Source: Nitrospirota bacterium
Lineage (GTDB): Bacteria; Nitrospirota; Thermodesulfovibrionia; Thermodesulfovibrionales; Dissulfurispiraceae
Direction of reading: 5' to 3'
Length of the DNA stretch: 64,000 bases
Assembly: GCA_040752355.1 (NCBI GenBank)
Contig: JBFMHE010000010.1
Location: forward strand, 62,001 to 126,000
A program made the translations under genes and the position numbers. The notes below the pieces were generated by a model. That model did not search any database. It was not told where the DNA came from and saw nothing but the letters and a program-made list of their open reading frames with translations. Position 1 is the stretch's first letter; every line of letters begins with the position of its first letter. Below, one piece after another: positions 1-7,808 of the stretch.

Positions 1-1
1 C

Positions 2-718
2 GGAGCAATGACCGGGAAAACGGAGAATATCATATTCGGAGCGATAGGGGGCATGGTATTCGGAGGGGCTGGCTATGCAGTATATGATGCCTTCGGGATG
101 GTAGGCGTTGGTGCCATGATAGCCGGTGGGGGCGGGTATGCGTATGCTAGAGGCGGATGGAATGGGGTGGCGTATTATGCCGGAGGAGTGATGGGAGGAA
201 TGGCGGGATATGCGGCGGGGAGCTACATTAATACTAAGTGGTCTAGCTGGTTCCCAACGACTCCATCTGCAAACATAAGCCCCAATGTAAACAACAGTAC
301 AAACAGTAATGATCAAATACTCATTGCGAGATGGGAATATTCTCAGTCAACAGGCGATATATACTATGTTGACGATACAACGGAACTACCATATATCCAA
401 GGACGAGGCTATGCAGGTCATGGGGAGGGATTGAATAACCCTGATATGCAGGATATACCAAATATCGGTCCACCACCAGAAGGCGACTATACGATAGGTC
501 CTGAGCAAACAAATGTCACAGGCAGCGGTACAGTATTACGTGGATCAATGAGATTGACGCCATCTCCTGAGAATGAAATGTATGGACGTGGAGGATTCCT
601 CATTCATGGGGGCAATATGCAAACAATGGATTCCTCGCGCGGTTGTATTATTTTACGACGGGATATGAGAGACATTATTGGCGGTAGCGGTGATAATGCT
701 TTGCGGGTGACACAATGA
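2..718 (+). CDS. C-terminal part of an Rhs-type protein with a Tlde1/DUF2778 (L,D-transpeptidase-like) toxin domain; 5' end outside window
   Basis: The reading frame is open to the left edge, so the ATG at 8 is probably internal and the gene is partial. Residues (counted from that ATG) 8-75 are Gly/Ala-rich and hydrophobic, as is common after the core of Rhs proteins. Residues about 108-236 match the Tlde1/DUF2778 pattern: WEYSQSTG, then GYAGHGEGLNNP, PNIGPPPEGDYTIG, and the catalytic-type block FLIHGG with His200 followed by SSRGCI with Ser210 and Cys213. Enzymes of this family cut or exchange peptidoglycan tetrapeptides in the periplasm and serve as type VI or Rhs-delivered effectors. The stop overlaps the next start (ATGA at 715-718), and the next product is exported, as expected for an immunity protein to a periplasmic toxin. 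The toxin domain is clear; that the missing upstream part is Rhs is inferred. Confidence 0.75.
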   Translation, partial: GAMTGKTENIIFGAIGGMVFGGAGYAVYDAFGMVGVGAMIAGGGGYAYARGGWNGVAYYAGGVMGGMAGYAAGSYINTKWSSWFPTTPSANISPNVNNSTNSNDQILIARWEYSQSTGDIYYVDDTTELPYIQGRGYAGHGEGLNNPDMQDIPNIGPPPEGDYTIGPEQTNVTGSGTVLRGSMRLTPSPENEMYGRGGFLIHGGNMQTMDSSRGCIILRRDMRDIIGGSGDNALRVTQ

Positions 719-1230
719 AGAGAGTGTTTGAGCTGATCGTTTGGTTCTCAGCTATGCTGCTTATTGCAGAAGGGTATGGGAATACGCTGCAGCGGATGCC
801 GATAGCACCCAACGGACAAACAATTATTGAGGGTAGGTTGCACAAACATAATGTAAAAGTGACGATTGAAACTCATATTGTACAAATTGGAAAGCCGTCT
901 GATAAAAGACCGGTCAGAGTAAATTCAAGTTGCACTTATAGCAGATACCCTTGCAGTCTTGTCGACAGCATCGACATTACAGTGAGCGGTAGTCCAATTA
1001 GGATTCCTCGATCTGTGTTTTGTGATTTAGCTGACTTGAACAGTGCAACAATTAATGAAGAGAAAAAAAGATTGCTCCTTACGCTGACTGGCGGTGATGC
1101 ATCGGAAAGCTACATTATGAAAATTGAATTTGATACACAGCGTGTCAGAAAAAGAAGTTTGTTTAGTGGAGAGTCAAATAGGCTTTTACAAGAGACAACA
1201 TACTATCAAGTAGTAATAGACGGCGATTAG
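715..1230 (+). CDS. Exported hypothetical protein, probable immunity protein of the adjacent Tlde1-like toxin
   Basis: A protein of 171 residues with a typical N-terminal signal peptide (MKRVFELIVWFSAMLLIAEG, residues 1-20). It has two cysteines close together around residues 69-76 and no domain that I recognise. It starts inside the stop codon of the toxin gene (ATGA), so the two are translationally coupled. Known immunity proteins for Tlde1-type effectors are periplasmic, which agrees with the signal peptide. The AT-rich composition (for example runs such as gaaaaaaag) contrasts with the GC-rich neighbours and suggests recent acquisition together with the toxin domain. The immunity role rests on position and export only. 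Confidence 0.6.
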   Translation: MKRVFELIVWFSAMLLIAEGYGNTLQRMPIAPNGQTIIEGRLHKHNVKVTIETHIVQIGKPSDKRPVRVNSSCTYSRYPCSLVDSIDITVSGSPIRIPRSVFCDLADLNSATINEEKKRLLLTLTGGDASESYIMKIEFDTQRVRKRSLFSGESNRLLQETTYYQVVIDGD

Positions 1231-1259
1231 AACGTAGCTGTATGGGTAGCAACAGAACG

Positions 1260-1309
1260 GAAGTATCCGGGACGGTTCCATTTAGAAGTATCCGGGACGG
1301 TTCCATTTA
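1260..1309. repeat. Tandem duplication of a 25-bp unit
   Basis: Two identical, directly adjacent 25-bp copies (1260-1284 and 1285-1309) lie between the toxin/immunity pair and the following lipoprotein gene. The unit contains TCCGGGACGG. It encodes nothing evident and may be a trace of a recombination or insertion event at the edge of the Rhs locus. Confidence 0.85.
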
Positions 1310-1345
1310 TGAGCAAGATACAAAGGCGCAAAGAGGTGGAGTGAC

Positions 1346-2098
1346 ATGATAGCGCGTAAAGGAGCGACACAGAGCTGTGTACCGGAACGAGGGATTACCA
1401 GTTTCTGGTTCGTATTGATTCTCAATATCCTCGCTGCCGGATGCGCCACCGGTTCCGGGGTGAACCGTCACCTGCTATTCAAAGAGAACCCTGTGCAAGC
1501 ATTGCCTTTCAAGGTTGTTGTTGGTGATACCTCACGTTCTATCGAGACAGGCGCAATCATGAGCGACCCTTCTTTATCTTTTCTCCTCTTCGGCATGGGA
1601 GGCGGGGCCGCTGCCGCAACTCCGGGAGCGGTCGGTGCTATGCGAGGAAAGTTTGCAGCCGGAGAGGTATTCGATCAAGCATCAAAAGCACTATCTCCTG
1701 CCGGTGCTGCCGCCTCAGGACAAACATTGCACCTCAAGCTGATTCGTTTCCAGCACTATCTTGTGCCGGGACTGTCCCCCGGTCTCAAAGCAGTCATGGA
1801 GTTCAGTGCCGATTTTGCCGGTACGGATAAAACCACGAAATCTTCATATGCGTTCAGCTGGAAAAGGGATGGAATGACTATCCTGCCGGGGAGGGAGAAA
1901 GATGTCCTTCGCGAGATGGTCGAATATGCTTTATCTCACTGGAGCCGGATGCTCCTCGGTCATTATGCAAAGAACGCTTCAAAAGATAATCTGATCCCGG
2001 ATTTCCCGCCGGCCCTGCGGGGCCAAATCTCGCATGATATCGTCGAAGGTGTGTACGAGATATTCGCTCAAACGATGGAGAAAAGAGGGGGAAAATGA
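1346..2098 (+). CDS. Hypothetical lipoprotein
   Basis: A 250-residue protein with an N-terminal hydrophobic stretch ending in a lipobox (ILNILAAGC, Cys about residue 33), so it is predicted to be acylated and membrane-anchored. The N-terminus before the hydrophobic core is long (about 20 residues). A later ATG is not supported by a better ribosome-binding site, and AGAGGTGGAG lies just upstream of the chosen start. The segment around residues 75-100 is rich in Gly and Ala and could be a second membrane-interacting stretch. I do not recognise the family. Its stop overlaps the start of the next gene (ATGA at 2095-2098), so the two are likely co-expressed. Confidence 0.7.
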   Translation: MIARKGATQSCVPERGITSFWFVLILNILAAGCATGSGVNRHLLFKENPVQALPFKVVVGDTSRSIETGAIMSDPSLSFLLFGMGGGAAAATPGAVGAMRGKFAAGEVFDQASKALSPAGAAASGQTLHLKLIRFQHYLVPGLSPGLKAVMEFSADFAGTDKTTKSSYAFSWKRDGMTILPGREKDVLREMVEYALSHWSRMLLGHYAKNASKDNLIPDFPPALRGQISHDIVEGVYEIFAQTMEKRGGK

Positions 2099-5000
2099 AA
2101 AGAGGACATATGTATAGAAAGCTGCTGCTTTGGCAAATCATTGCATTAGTATTAGCTTGCCCTATTTTCTCCTTTGCCGAGACTACGACCTATACCTACG
2201 ACCATGTCAATCGTGTCATCCGCGTGGAAGCAGGAACCGGCAGCCCGATTATTACCGCGACGGCCAAGCTCAACGGGAGCATTGCTCCTTCAGGCGATGT
2301 CAGGGTTGATTTCGGGAAAAGCAAGACTTTTGCTATAACCCCTAATGCCGGTTACCACATAGCTGATGTGCTGGTTGATGGTGTTTCCAAAGGTGCGGTT
2401 TCCAGCTATACCTTCAGCAATGTGACGGCGCTCCATACTATCGAGGCGCGATTTGACGCTGATTCCTTCACTATTGCAGCAGGCGCCGGGGTTAACGGAA
2501 GTATTACCCCTGCCGGTAATGTCGTGGTAAGCTCCGGCTCCAACCAGACTTTCTCCATCACTCCCAACGCCGGCTATCACATAGCTGATGTAGTGGTGGA
2601 TGGAGCATCTGCAGGAGCAGTCGGCAGCTATGCATTCACCAACGTTACTGCTGACCATACTATATCTGCATTGTTTGCCCCTAATACGTATGTGGTGACT
2701 CCAAGCGCAGGCACAGGAGGCAGCATCAATCCGGCTGTGGCGCAAACAATAACTTTCGGCAATACCGTGTCGTTCATTGTAACGCCGCATACCGGCTACT
2801 ATGTTGGCTCGGTGAGCGGCTGCGGAGGCGCTCTCTCGGGCAGCACCTACACTACAGGGCCGATCACTGCGGACTGTACGGTGAATGCAATTTTCGCCAT
2901 CAACACGGTTGAGCTGCGGACCTATATCAAGGGTATAGGGACTGCGACGGGAACAATAACGAGTAGTCCTGCAGGTATCAACTGCGGCATTGATTGCTCT
3001 GAGAGCTACAGCCCCGGTGCCAGTGTAACCCTCACTGCCACCCCTGCCGACAGCTCCGTCTTTTACAGCTGGATGAGCGACATCCCCGTAGTGGGGGACT
3101 GGAACGGCACGGGAAGAGACCGTATCGGGATAGTGAATGGCAGCCGCTGGTTTCTCGACCTGAACGAGAACAATATCTTCGATGACTGCCCTGCAGAAGG
3201 CTGCTTCACCTTCGGGCAGGCCGGAGATGTTCCCGTCACCGGAGACTGGAACGGGGACGGCAGGACTGAAGCCGGTGTCTTCAGGAGCGGAACATGGTAT
3301 CTGGACCTCAATGGCAACAGGGTGCTCGATAGCTGTTCGCTCGACGGCTGCTATACTTTCGGAGCTGCAGGTGATACGCCGGTCACCGGCGACTGGAACG
3401 GCGATGGCGTCACCGACATAGGGACATGGAATGCCGGCTCTTGGAAGCTGGATTACAACGGCAACAAGGTGTGGGAAGCGGGCGTTGACAAAACCGGCTC
3501 TTTAGGGGTAGTTGCGGGAGATATCCCGGTTACGGGAGACTGGAACGGCGATGGAAAGACCGAGATCGGTGTCTTCAGATTAGGCGGCTACTGGTATCGC
3601 GATTACAACGGAAGCGGACAATGGGATAGCAGCGATGGGACTGTTTATAGATTCGGCACCGTGACTGGCGATATCCCCGTAGCGGGAGATTGGAACGGCG
3701 ATGGAAGAGCAGAAATCGGTATACTGAGGACGAGCGGTCTTTGGTATTTAGATTTAGACGCCAGTGGTGTTTTTGATCCCGTGGTCGATATTTCTCCCAC
3801 CTTCAGTTACACCGGAGCTGTGCCCTCTACCAATACCTGGACGATCACCATGAACACCAACAAGTACGTCACCGCCAAGTTCAAACTGAAGACGTACACG
3901 ATCTCCGTAACGCAGCAGGCAGGGGGAACCATTACTCCCGGTACAGGATCGGTCAACCACGGGGCCAACCAGACCTTCACCATAGCCCCGCTGTCCGGAT
4001 ATCGGATCACCGATGTTAGAGTTGACAGCGCCTCTGTGGGGGCCGTCACAAGCTACACCTTCACCAACGTGACCGCATCTCATACCATCACTGCAACGTA
4101 TGGAGTAGATACCTTGAGTGTAGCAAAGACAGGTACCGGGACCGGCACGGTGACGAGCAGCCCGGCAGGGATCACCTGCGGCACCGACTGCTCGGAAAAC
4201 TATAGCCTTGGCACCTCAATAACCCTGACGGCAACCCCTGATGCGGGCTCCACTTTTGAGGGATGGGTGGGAGATACCCCACTCGTAGGAGACTGGAATG
4301 GGACAGGGATCTCAAGAGTAGGAGTTATCAATGGCGATCGCTGGTATCCCGACCTCAACGACAACAGTATTTTTGATGACTGCCCTCCTGAAGGATGCTA
4401 CACCTTTGGCGTGCTCTCGGATGCCCAGATCGCCGGAGACTGGAATGGCGATGGTAAATCAGAGATAGGAGTGTTCCGGAACGGAGCCTGGTATCTGGAC
4501 ATGAACAGTAACGGCCGGTGGGAGGCGGCCCTTGATGGATATACTGCCTCGTTCGGGCTTGCCGGTGATATTCCGCTTGCAGGGGACTGGGACGGTAACG
4601 GAACCACTGAGATAGGGGTATTCCGTAACGGGGCTTGGTATTTGGACATGAACGGTAACGGACTGTGGGAGCCCGCCCTTGACAAGACCATTGCCGCCTT
4701 CGGCATGGCCGGGGATGCCCCAGTTATCGGAGACTGGGATGGCAACGGAACATCCGAAATAGGGGTGTTCCGGAACGGAGCATGGTATCTTGACCTTAAT
4801 GGCAACGGTAGATGGGAGGCCAGCATCGATAAAACCATCGCCGCCTTCGGACTGGCAAATGATGTGCCGGTCGCAGGCGACTGGACAGGAGATGGAAAGT
4901 CAAAGATAGGCGTGTTCCGGAGCGGAGCGTGGTACCTCGACAGCAATGGTAACGGTGTCTGGGATGCCTCGATCGATACGACCATTGCTGCCTATAGTTT

Positions 5001-5304
5001 TATGGGAGCAGTCCCTTCGACAGCGGAATGGACTATCCTCGTTGATAAAACAAAAAGGGCCACTGCCAAGTTTAAAATCAAGACCTATACCATCACGGTG
5101 ACACAGGGTGCAAACGGAACCATCTCACCCGGAACGGTGACGGTCAACTATGGAGCGAACCAGACCTTTACGATCACCCCGGCGACGGGCTATCACATAG
5201 CTGATGTGGTGGTCGATGGAACATCGGTCGGTGTGGTTACGAGCTATACCTTCAGCAATGTAAAGGCGGCCCATACCATCACGGCATCGTTCGCGGCGAA
5301 TTAG
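2095..5304 (+). CDS. Secreted repeat protein: divergent InlB-type repeats with two inserted FG-GAP-like propeller blocks
   Basis: A 1069-residue protein with a signal peptide (about residues 1-28). Residues 30-45 read TTTYTYDHVNRVIRVE, which resembles a single YD (Rhs) repeat. Then come about seven divergent InlB/Flg_new-type repeats (GYHIADVVVDG, YTFSNVTA.HTI). Two blocks of five FG-GAP-like repeats each (GDWNGDGKTEIGVF, WYLDLNGNG), at residues about 329-572 and 726-970, are rich in Asp/Gly and could bind Ca2+. Each block sits inside a Cys-containing InlB-type repeat (SSPAG..CG.DCSE), between its Trp loop and its last strand (TITMNTNKYVTAKF). It is probably a surface or extracellular adhesin-like protein. 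Partner and function are unknown. An alternative start at 2110 has a similar ribosome-binding site. Confidence 0.8.
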   Translation: MKRGHMYRKLLLWQIIALVLACPIFSFAETTTYTYDHVNRVIRVEAGTGSPIITATAKLNGSIAPSGDVRVDFGKSKTFAITPNAGYHIADVLVDGVSKGAVSSYTFSNVTALHTIEARFDADSFTIAAGAGVNGSITPAGNVVVSSGSNQTFSITPNAGYHIADVVVDGASAGAVGSYAFTNVTADHTISALFAPNTYVVTPSAGTGGSINPAVAQTITFGNTVSFIVTPHTGYYVGSVSGCGGALSGSTYTTGPITADCTVNAIFAINTVELRTYIKGIGTATGTITSSPAGINCGIDCSESYSPGASVTLTATPADSSVFYSWMSDIPVVGDWNGTGRDRIGIVNGSRWFLDLNENNIFDDCPAEGCFTFGQAGDVPVTGDWNGDGRTEAGVFRSGTWYLDLNGNRVLDSCSLDGCYTFGAAGDTPVTGDWNGDGVTDIGTWNAGSWKLDYNGNKVWEAGVDKTGSLGVVAGDIPVTGDWNGDGKTEIGVFRLGGYWYRDYNGSGQWDSSDGTVYRFGTVTGDIPVAGDWNGDGRAEIGILRTSGLWYLDLDASGVFDPVVDISPTFSYTGAVPSTNTWTITMNTNKYVTAKFKLKTYTISVTQQAGGTITPGTGSVNHGANQTFTIAPLSGYRITDVRVDSASVGAVTSYTFTNVTASHTITATYGVDTLSVAKTGTGTGTVTSSPAGITCGTDCSENYSLGTSITLTATPDAGSTFEGWVGDTPLVGDWNGTGISRVGVINGDRWYPDLNDNSIFDDCPPEGCYTFGVLSDAQIAGDWNGDGKSEIGVFRNGAWYLDMNSNGRWEAALDGYTASFGLAGDIPLAGDWDGNGTTEIGVFRNGAWYLDMNGNGLWEPALDKTIAAFGMAGDAPVIGDWDGNGTSEIGVFRNGAWYLDLNGNGRWEASIDKTIAAFGLANDVPVAGDWTGDGKSKIGVFRSGAWYLDSNGNGVWDASIDTTIAAYSFMGAVPSTAEWTILVDKTKRATAKFKIKTYTITVTQGANGTISPGTVTVNYGANQTFTITPATGYHIADVVVDGTSVGVVTSYTFSNVKAAHTITASFAAN

Positions 5305-5357
5305 AAGCTTCTCGCAGATACGGTTCGGAGGGGTACGGCCAATCCGGGCGCTCCCGG

Positions 5358-5933
5358 TTATCCCGGCTCCCCTGATGCATGCCTGCCCAGCTTTCTCAGC
5401 TCGCCGGGATATATCTTACGGTCCTCTATGGGAGTCGGGTTTTCCACCGGGGGCCATTTGTCGGGCCGGGGTTCGGGGCCCTCTTGGGCAATAGCAGAGG
5501 GAGCGGCATCGAGCATGCGCGGCTCTTTGCGTATATCAACGCCCTCTACGCTATAGCAGAATTCGAGGGCGATGCCGTTGGGGTCGAAGGTGAAGAGCGA
5601 ATGGATGAAGCCGTTGTCCACGACCTCCGAGACCCAGATATCGGCAGCCTCGAGTTTATCTTTCAGCACCCAGAGGGTATCGCTGTCCTCGACCTCGAAA
5701 CAGACGTGGTCGAAGGCGACGCGGCCGGCGTCCTTCTCGGGGATGGGCTCGACCCCGGGCCATTCGAAGAAGGCGATCGTGTCCCGGTCGGAAATCTCGA
5801 AGAAATAGTGGCGGTATCCCGGCTTGCCCGCTGCCGCCACCAGCCGCATGCCGAGCAGGTCCCTCCAGAAGCGGATCGTGGCGTCCATAGCTCCCGTTGC
5901 CATTGCGAGGTGGTTGATGCCCCTGTACTTCAT
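5358..5933 (-). CDS. VOC-family (glyoxalase/dioxygenase superfamily) protein
   Basis: A protein of 191 residues. The first 125 form one vicinal-oxygen-chelate module pair: MKYRGINHLAMAT with a metal-ligand-type His near residue 8, FWRDLLGMRL, VAFDHVCFEV with His near residue 75, and GIALEFCY with Glu near residue 124. These are the usual metal-ligand positions. The last 60 residues are Pro/Glu/Arg-rich and resemble a low-complexity tail without a family counterpart. The substrate cannot be deduced. The gene stands alone, convergent with the repeat protein gene upstream in the window. Confidence 0.85.
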   Translation of the reverse strand: MKYRGINHLAMATGAMDATIRFWRDLLGMRLVAAAGKPGYRHYFFEISDRDTIAFFEWPGVEPIPEKDAGRVAFDHVCFEVEDSDTLWVLKDKLEAADIWVSEVVDNGFIHSLFTFDPNGIALEFCYSVEGVDIRKEPRMLDAAPSAIAQEGPEPRPDKWPPVENPTPIEDRKIYPGELRKLGRHASGEPG

Positions 5934-6044
5934 CGCCGCACTCTCCTTGCCGCACGCGCTCTTCAGGCGGCCTCTTTACGATTATCGACGAAAAAGAGGC
6001 AAAAAATCAAAGGAGGCGCCCGGCGCCGGGGCATAAAAATTGGG

Positions 6045-6073
6045 TGTACATTTCCGGGGAAATGGGGTACAAT
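6045..6073 (+). promoter_or_regulatory. Sigma70-type promoter candidate for ferredoxin 1
   Basis: TGTACA at 6045-6050 and TACAAT at 6068-6073 are separated by 17 bp, placing the start about 30 nt before the ferredoxin ATG at 6110. Four of six bases match the -35 consensus and five of six the -10. Confidence 0.5.
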
Positions 6074-6109
6074 AAAAAATTGCAAAACTCTTCAGGAGGT
6101 GGCGTCGTT

Positions 6110-6295
6110 ATGTATATGGTGGCTGTCAATGCGGCGAAGTGCGAAGGCTGCGAGGAGTGCGTGAACAACTGTCCCCAGGATGTCTTCAGGATGGTCGACG
6201 GGAAGTGCGATCCTTACCAGACTTCAGAATGCGTTTTCTGCGAGACCTGCCTGAGCGTCTGTCCTACTTCAGTAATAACCATAACCGAGATGTAG
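6110..6295 (+). CDS. Small 2[4Fe-4S] ferredoxin (copy 1)
   Basis: A 61-residue protein with two cluster motifs, CEGCEECVNNCP and CVFCETCLSVCP, which together bind two [4Fe-4S] clusters as in clostridial-type ferredoxins. It would carry low-potential electrons in the cytoplasm. The start at 6110 follows TCAGGAGG at good spacing; an in-frame ATG further upstream has no ribosome-binding site. It is about 80 percent identical (49 of 61 residues) to the next gene and has one additional Cys (GKCDP). The redox partner is unknown, but the hydrogenase and the sulfur-carrier operon nearby are plausible. Confidence 0.9.
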   Translation: MYMVAVNAAKCEGCEECVNNCPQDVFRMVDGKCDPYQTSECVFCETCLSVCPTSVITITEM

Positions 6296-6398
6296 TGCAC
6301 TCTTCACCCGGCGGGACAGTCGGTCTGCCCTGCCGGGAAGACTCTTTCCCTCTCCCCCGCCGTTTTGTCGCGCCCCGGAACTTTGAAAAAAAAACAAA

Positions 6399-6428
6399 TG
6401 GACGTTTCAAAAATAAATTGTTTACAAT
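6399..6428 (+). promoter_or_regulatory. Sigma70-type promoter candidate for ferredoxin 2
   Basis: TGGACG at 6399-6404 and TACAAT at 6423-6428 with an 18-bp spacer. The -10 and following bases (TACAATAAAA) are the same as in front of ferredoxin 1, so the promoter was duplicated with the gene. Confidence 0.45.
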
Positions 6429-6468
6429 AAAAGGTGCATTTCGATTTCAGCAACAGGAGGTGAACAGT

Positions 6469-6654
6469 ATGTACATGGTCAATGTGAGCGTAGAGAAGTG
6501 CGAGGGCTGCGAGGAGTGCGTGAACGTATGCCCGCAGGGCGTTTTCAGGATGGTCGACGGGAAATCCGATCCCTATCAGACTGCCGAGTGCGTCTTCTGT
6601 GAGAGCTGTCTCGGCGTTTGTCCGACAAGCGCGATCACTATAAACGAGATGTAA
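6469..6654 (+). CDS. Small 2[4Fe-4S] ferredoxin (copy 2)
   Basis: A 61-residue paralogue of the preceding ferredoxin with both CxxCxxCxxxCP motifs intact. The ATG at 6469 is preceded by ACAGGAGGTG. The 173 bp between the copies contain a separate promoter candidate, so the two can be expressed independently. The extra Cys of copy 1 is Ser here (GKSDP). A strong hairpin just downstream ends the transcript. Confidence 0.9.
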   Translation: MYMVNVSVEKCEGCEECVNVCPQGVFRMVDGKSDPYQTAECVFCESCLGVCPTSAITINEM

Positions 6655-6678
6655 TAACTCTCTTTCCTCGAAAGGCTC

Positions 6679-6717
6679 AAAAGAAAAGGAGCGCCGGGCC
6701 GGTGCTCCTTTTCTTTT
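6679..6717. terminator. Bidirectional intrinsic terminator
   Basis: A perfect 14-bp stem (AAAAGAAAAGGAGC at 6679-6692 pairs with 6704-6717) around an 11-nt loop. The A/T-rich arms give a U-run on either strand, so it can serve both the ferredoxin (+) and the convergent tusA operon (-). Confidence 0.85.
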
Positions 6718-6735
6718 GTTCGATCGCGACAGCGC

Positions 6736-6987
6736 TTACTTCTTCTGGATGTAGATTTCCCAGTAGCCCTTGTCCTCGAGCTTGATCACCTCGATGGGAT
6801 AGCCCTGCTTCTCGGCGTAGCGGGGAATGGAATCCTCGGCCGACGCCGGGGCGTCGCACAGGATCTTGAGCAATCCGCCGCTGCCCATCTTCTCGAGCTG
6901 CTTCTTGGTCAGCACGAGCGGGTAGGGACATACCCGTCCCAATACGTCCAGTGTCTCTGTCGGTGCCTGAGCCTTTAAGTCTGCCAT
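6736..6987 (-). CDS. tusA: TusA/SirA-family sulfur carrier
   Basis: An 83-residue protein with the family signature LDVLGRVCPYPLVLTKK, whose Cys (residue 20) carries persulfide sulfur in TusA proteins. The family passes sulfur between cysteine desulfurases, DsrE/DsrEFH-type proteins and acceptors such as tRNA-thiolation or dissimilatory sulfur enzymes. It is the last gene of a four-gene operon with two DsrE-type proteins and a DsrH-type protein, a typical grouping. GAGGAGGTTACAGC precedes the ATG. Whether it serves tRNA modification or energy metabolism cannot be told from sequence. Confidence 0.85.
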   Translation of the reverse strand: MADLKAQAPTETLDVLGRVCPYPLVLTKKQLEKMGSGGLLKILCDAPASAEDSIPRYAEKQGYPIEVIKLEDKGYWEIYIQKK

Positions 6988-7017
6988 TGCTGTAACCTCC
7001 TCAAGGTAGTGTGCTGT

Positions 7018-7431
7018 CTAATTGAAAAGGAGATGGTCCACAGAGTCCATCACCTTCTGAATCTCGCTGAAGGGAACGATCTTCGCCCTGGTCTCTCCTC
7101 CCAGATCCTCCGCATCCATGATCAGCTGGTCCTCCTTGAGACCAAGGCGGTCGATGTCTTCCTTGCAGTACATGACGTTCAGATCGAGGAGCAGGGAGTT
7201 CTTTATATGCTGTTCGAGGCTGGTTATGCCGTAATGCTTCGAGCCCTGCTGCCCCTTCAGGCAGTTGAGCACGCCGTCGCCGATAAAGCAGACCGCGGGC
7301 TCGACATTGTCGCCGTCCTCGAGGTATATCTCGACCGTCTGGCTCGCTATGGCGTGGGTCATCGCAAGCCGCGAGGCCTCTGTCTTGTAGGGAAGTGATC
7401 TGACAATGAATCCGAGTTTCTTGATCGCCAT
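7018..7431 (-). CDS. DsrE-family protein (TusC/DsrF-like)
   Basis: A 137-residue DsrE-fold protein: KLGFIVRSLPYKTEASRLAM at the start, a phosphate-loop-like region, and PAVCFIGDGVLNCLKG with Cys at about residues 48 and 57, then DLNVMYCKEDIDRLG. The order of genes and the small size are like the TusBCD/DsrEFH trimer, where these subunits hand sulfur from TusA. It lies 30 nt upstream of tusA and 1 nt after the stop of the preceding gene. An AGGAGG ribosome-binding site precedes the ATG. Confidence 0.75.
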   Translation of the reverse strand: MAIKKLGFIVRSLPYKTEASRLAMTHAIASQTVEIYLEDGDNVEPAVCFIGDGVLNCLKGQQGSKHYGITSLEQHIKNSLLLDLNVMYCKEDIDRLGLKEDQLIMDAEDLGGETRAKIVPFSEIQKVMDSVDHLLFN

Positions 7432-7432
7432 A

Positions 7433-7795
7433 TTAATCGCCTCCTATATGAAGAACTCTGTCTGCGCCGAAGGTGCTGGCAAGATACCAATCCATGCTGT
7501 GCCGTTTCCAGCCTTCCATCGTATCATCTTTATGGTAGCCGCGGGCTTCTGCGCAAGCCTCACAGGCGGTCGCCTGGAACTTCCCGGTAGCGAAGAGCTC
7601 GGTAAGCGTCTTGGCGAGCGCCGAGTAGTCCTTGAACGCCCTCTGCCCTTTTTTGGAGAGCATGGTTGCATTGCCGGATACCCAGAAGTCTACCGAGTGC
7701 CCCTTCTGCACCGCTGCCTGGGAAAGCTTTACTGCGAAGTCAAGGGATAACGAGCCTACCAGTGATGAGAAGCAGCCTATCGTCAATTTTCCCAT
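7433..7795 (-). CDS. DsrE-family sulfur-relay protein
   Basis: A 120-residue DsrE/TusD-like protein with the opening LTIGCFSSLVGSLSLDFAVKLSQ. It has a pair of cysteines in TACEACAEARG (about residues 78-81), in the region where DsrE/TusD carry the active cysteine. It sits between the DsrH-type and the second DsrE-type gene. AAAGGAGACC precedes the ATG. It is probably a subunit of a heteromeric sulfurtransferase with its neighbours; this role is inferred from family and gene order. Confidence 0.75.
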   Translation of the reverse strand: MGKLTIGCFSSLVGSLSLDFAVKLSQAAVQKGHSVDFWVSGNATMLSKKGQRAFKDYSALAKTLTELFATGKFQATACEACAEARGYHKDDTMEGWKRHSMDWYLASTFGADRVLHIGGD

Positions 7796-7808
7796 TTCGG
7801 TCTCCTTT

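Noticed and set aside
5379-6164. 261-codon open frame on the plus strand opposite the VOC gene
   Set aside because: It is the antisense shadow of the VOC coding sequence; the minus-strand protein has family motifs and metal ligands, while this one has none.
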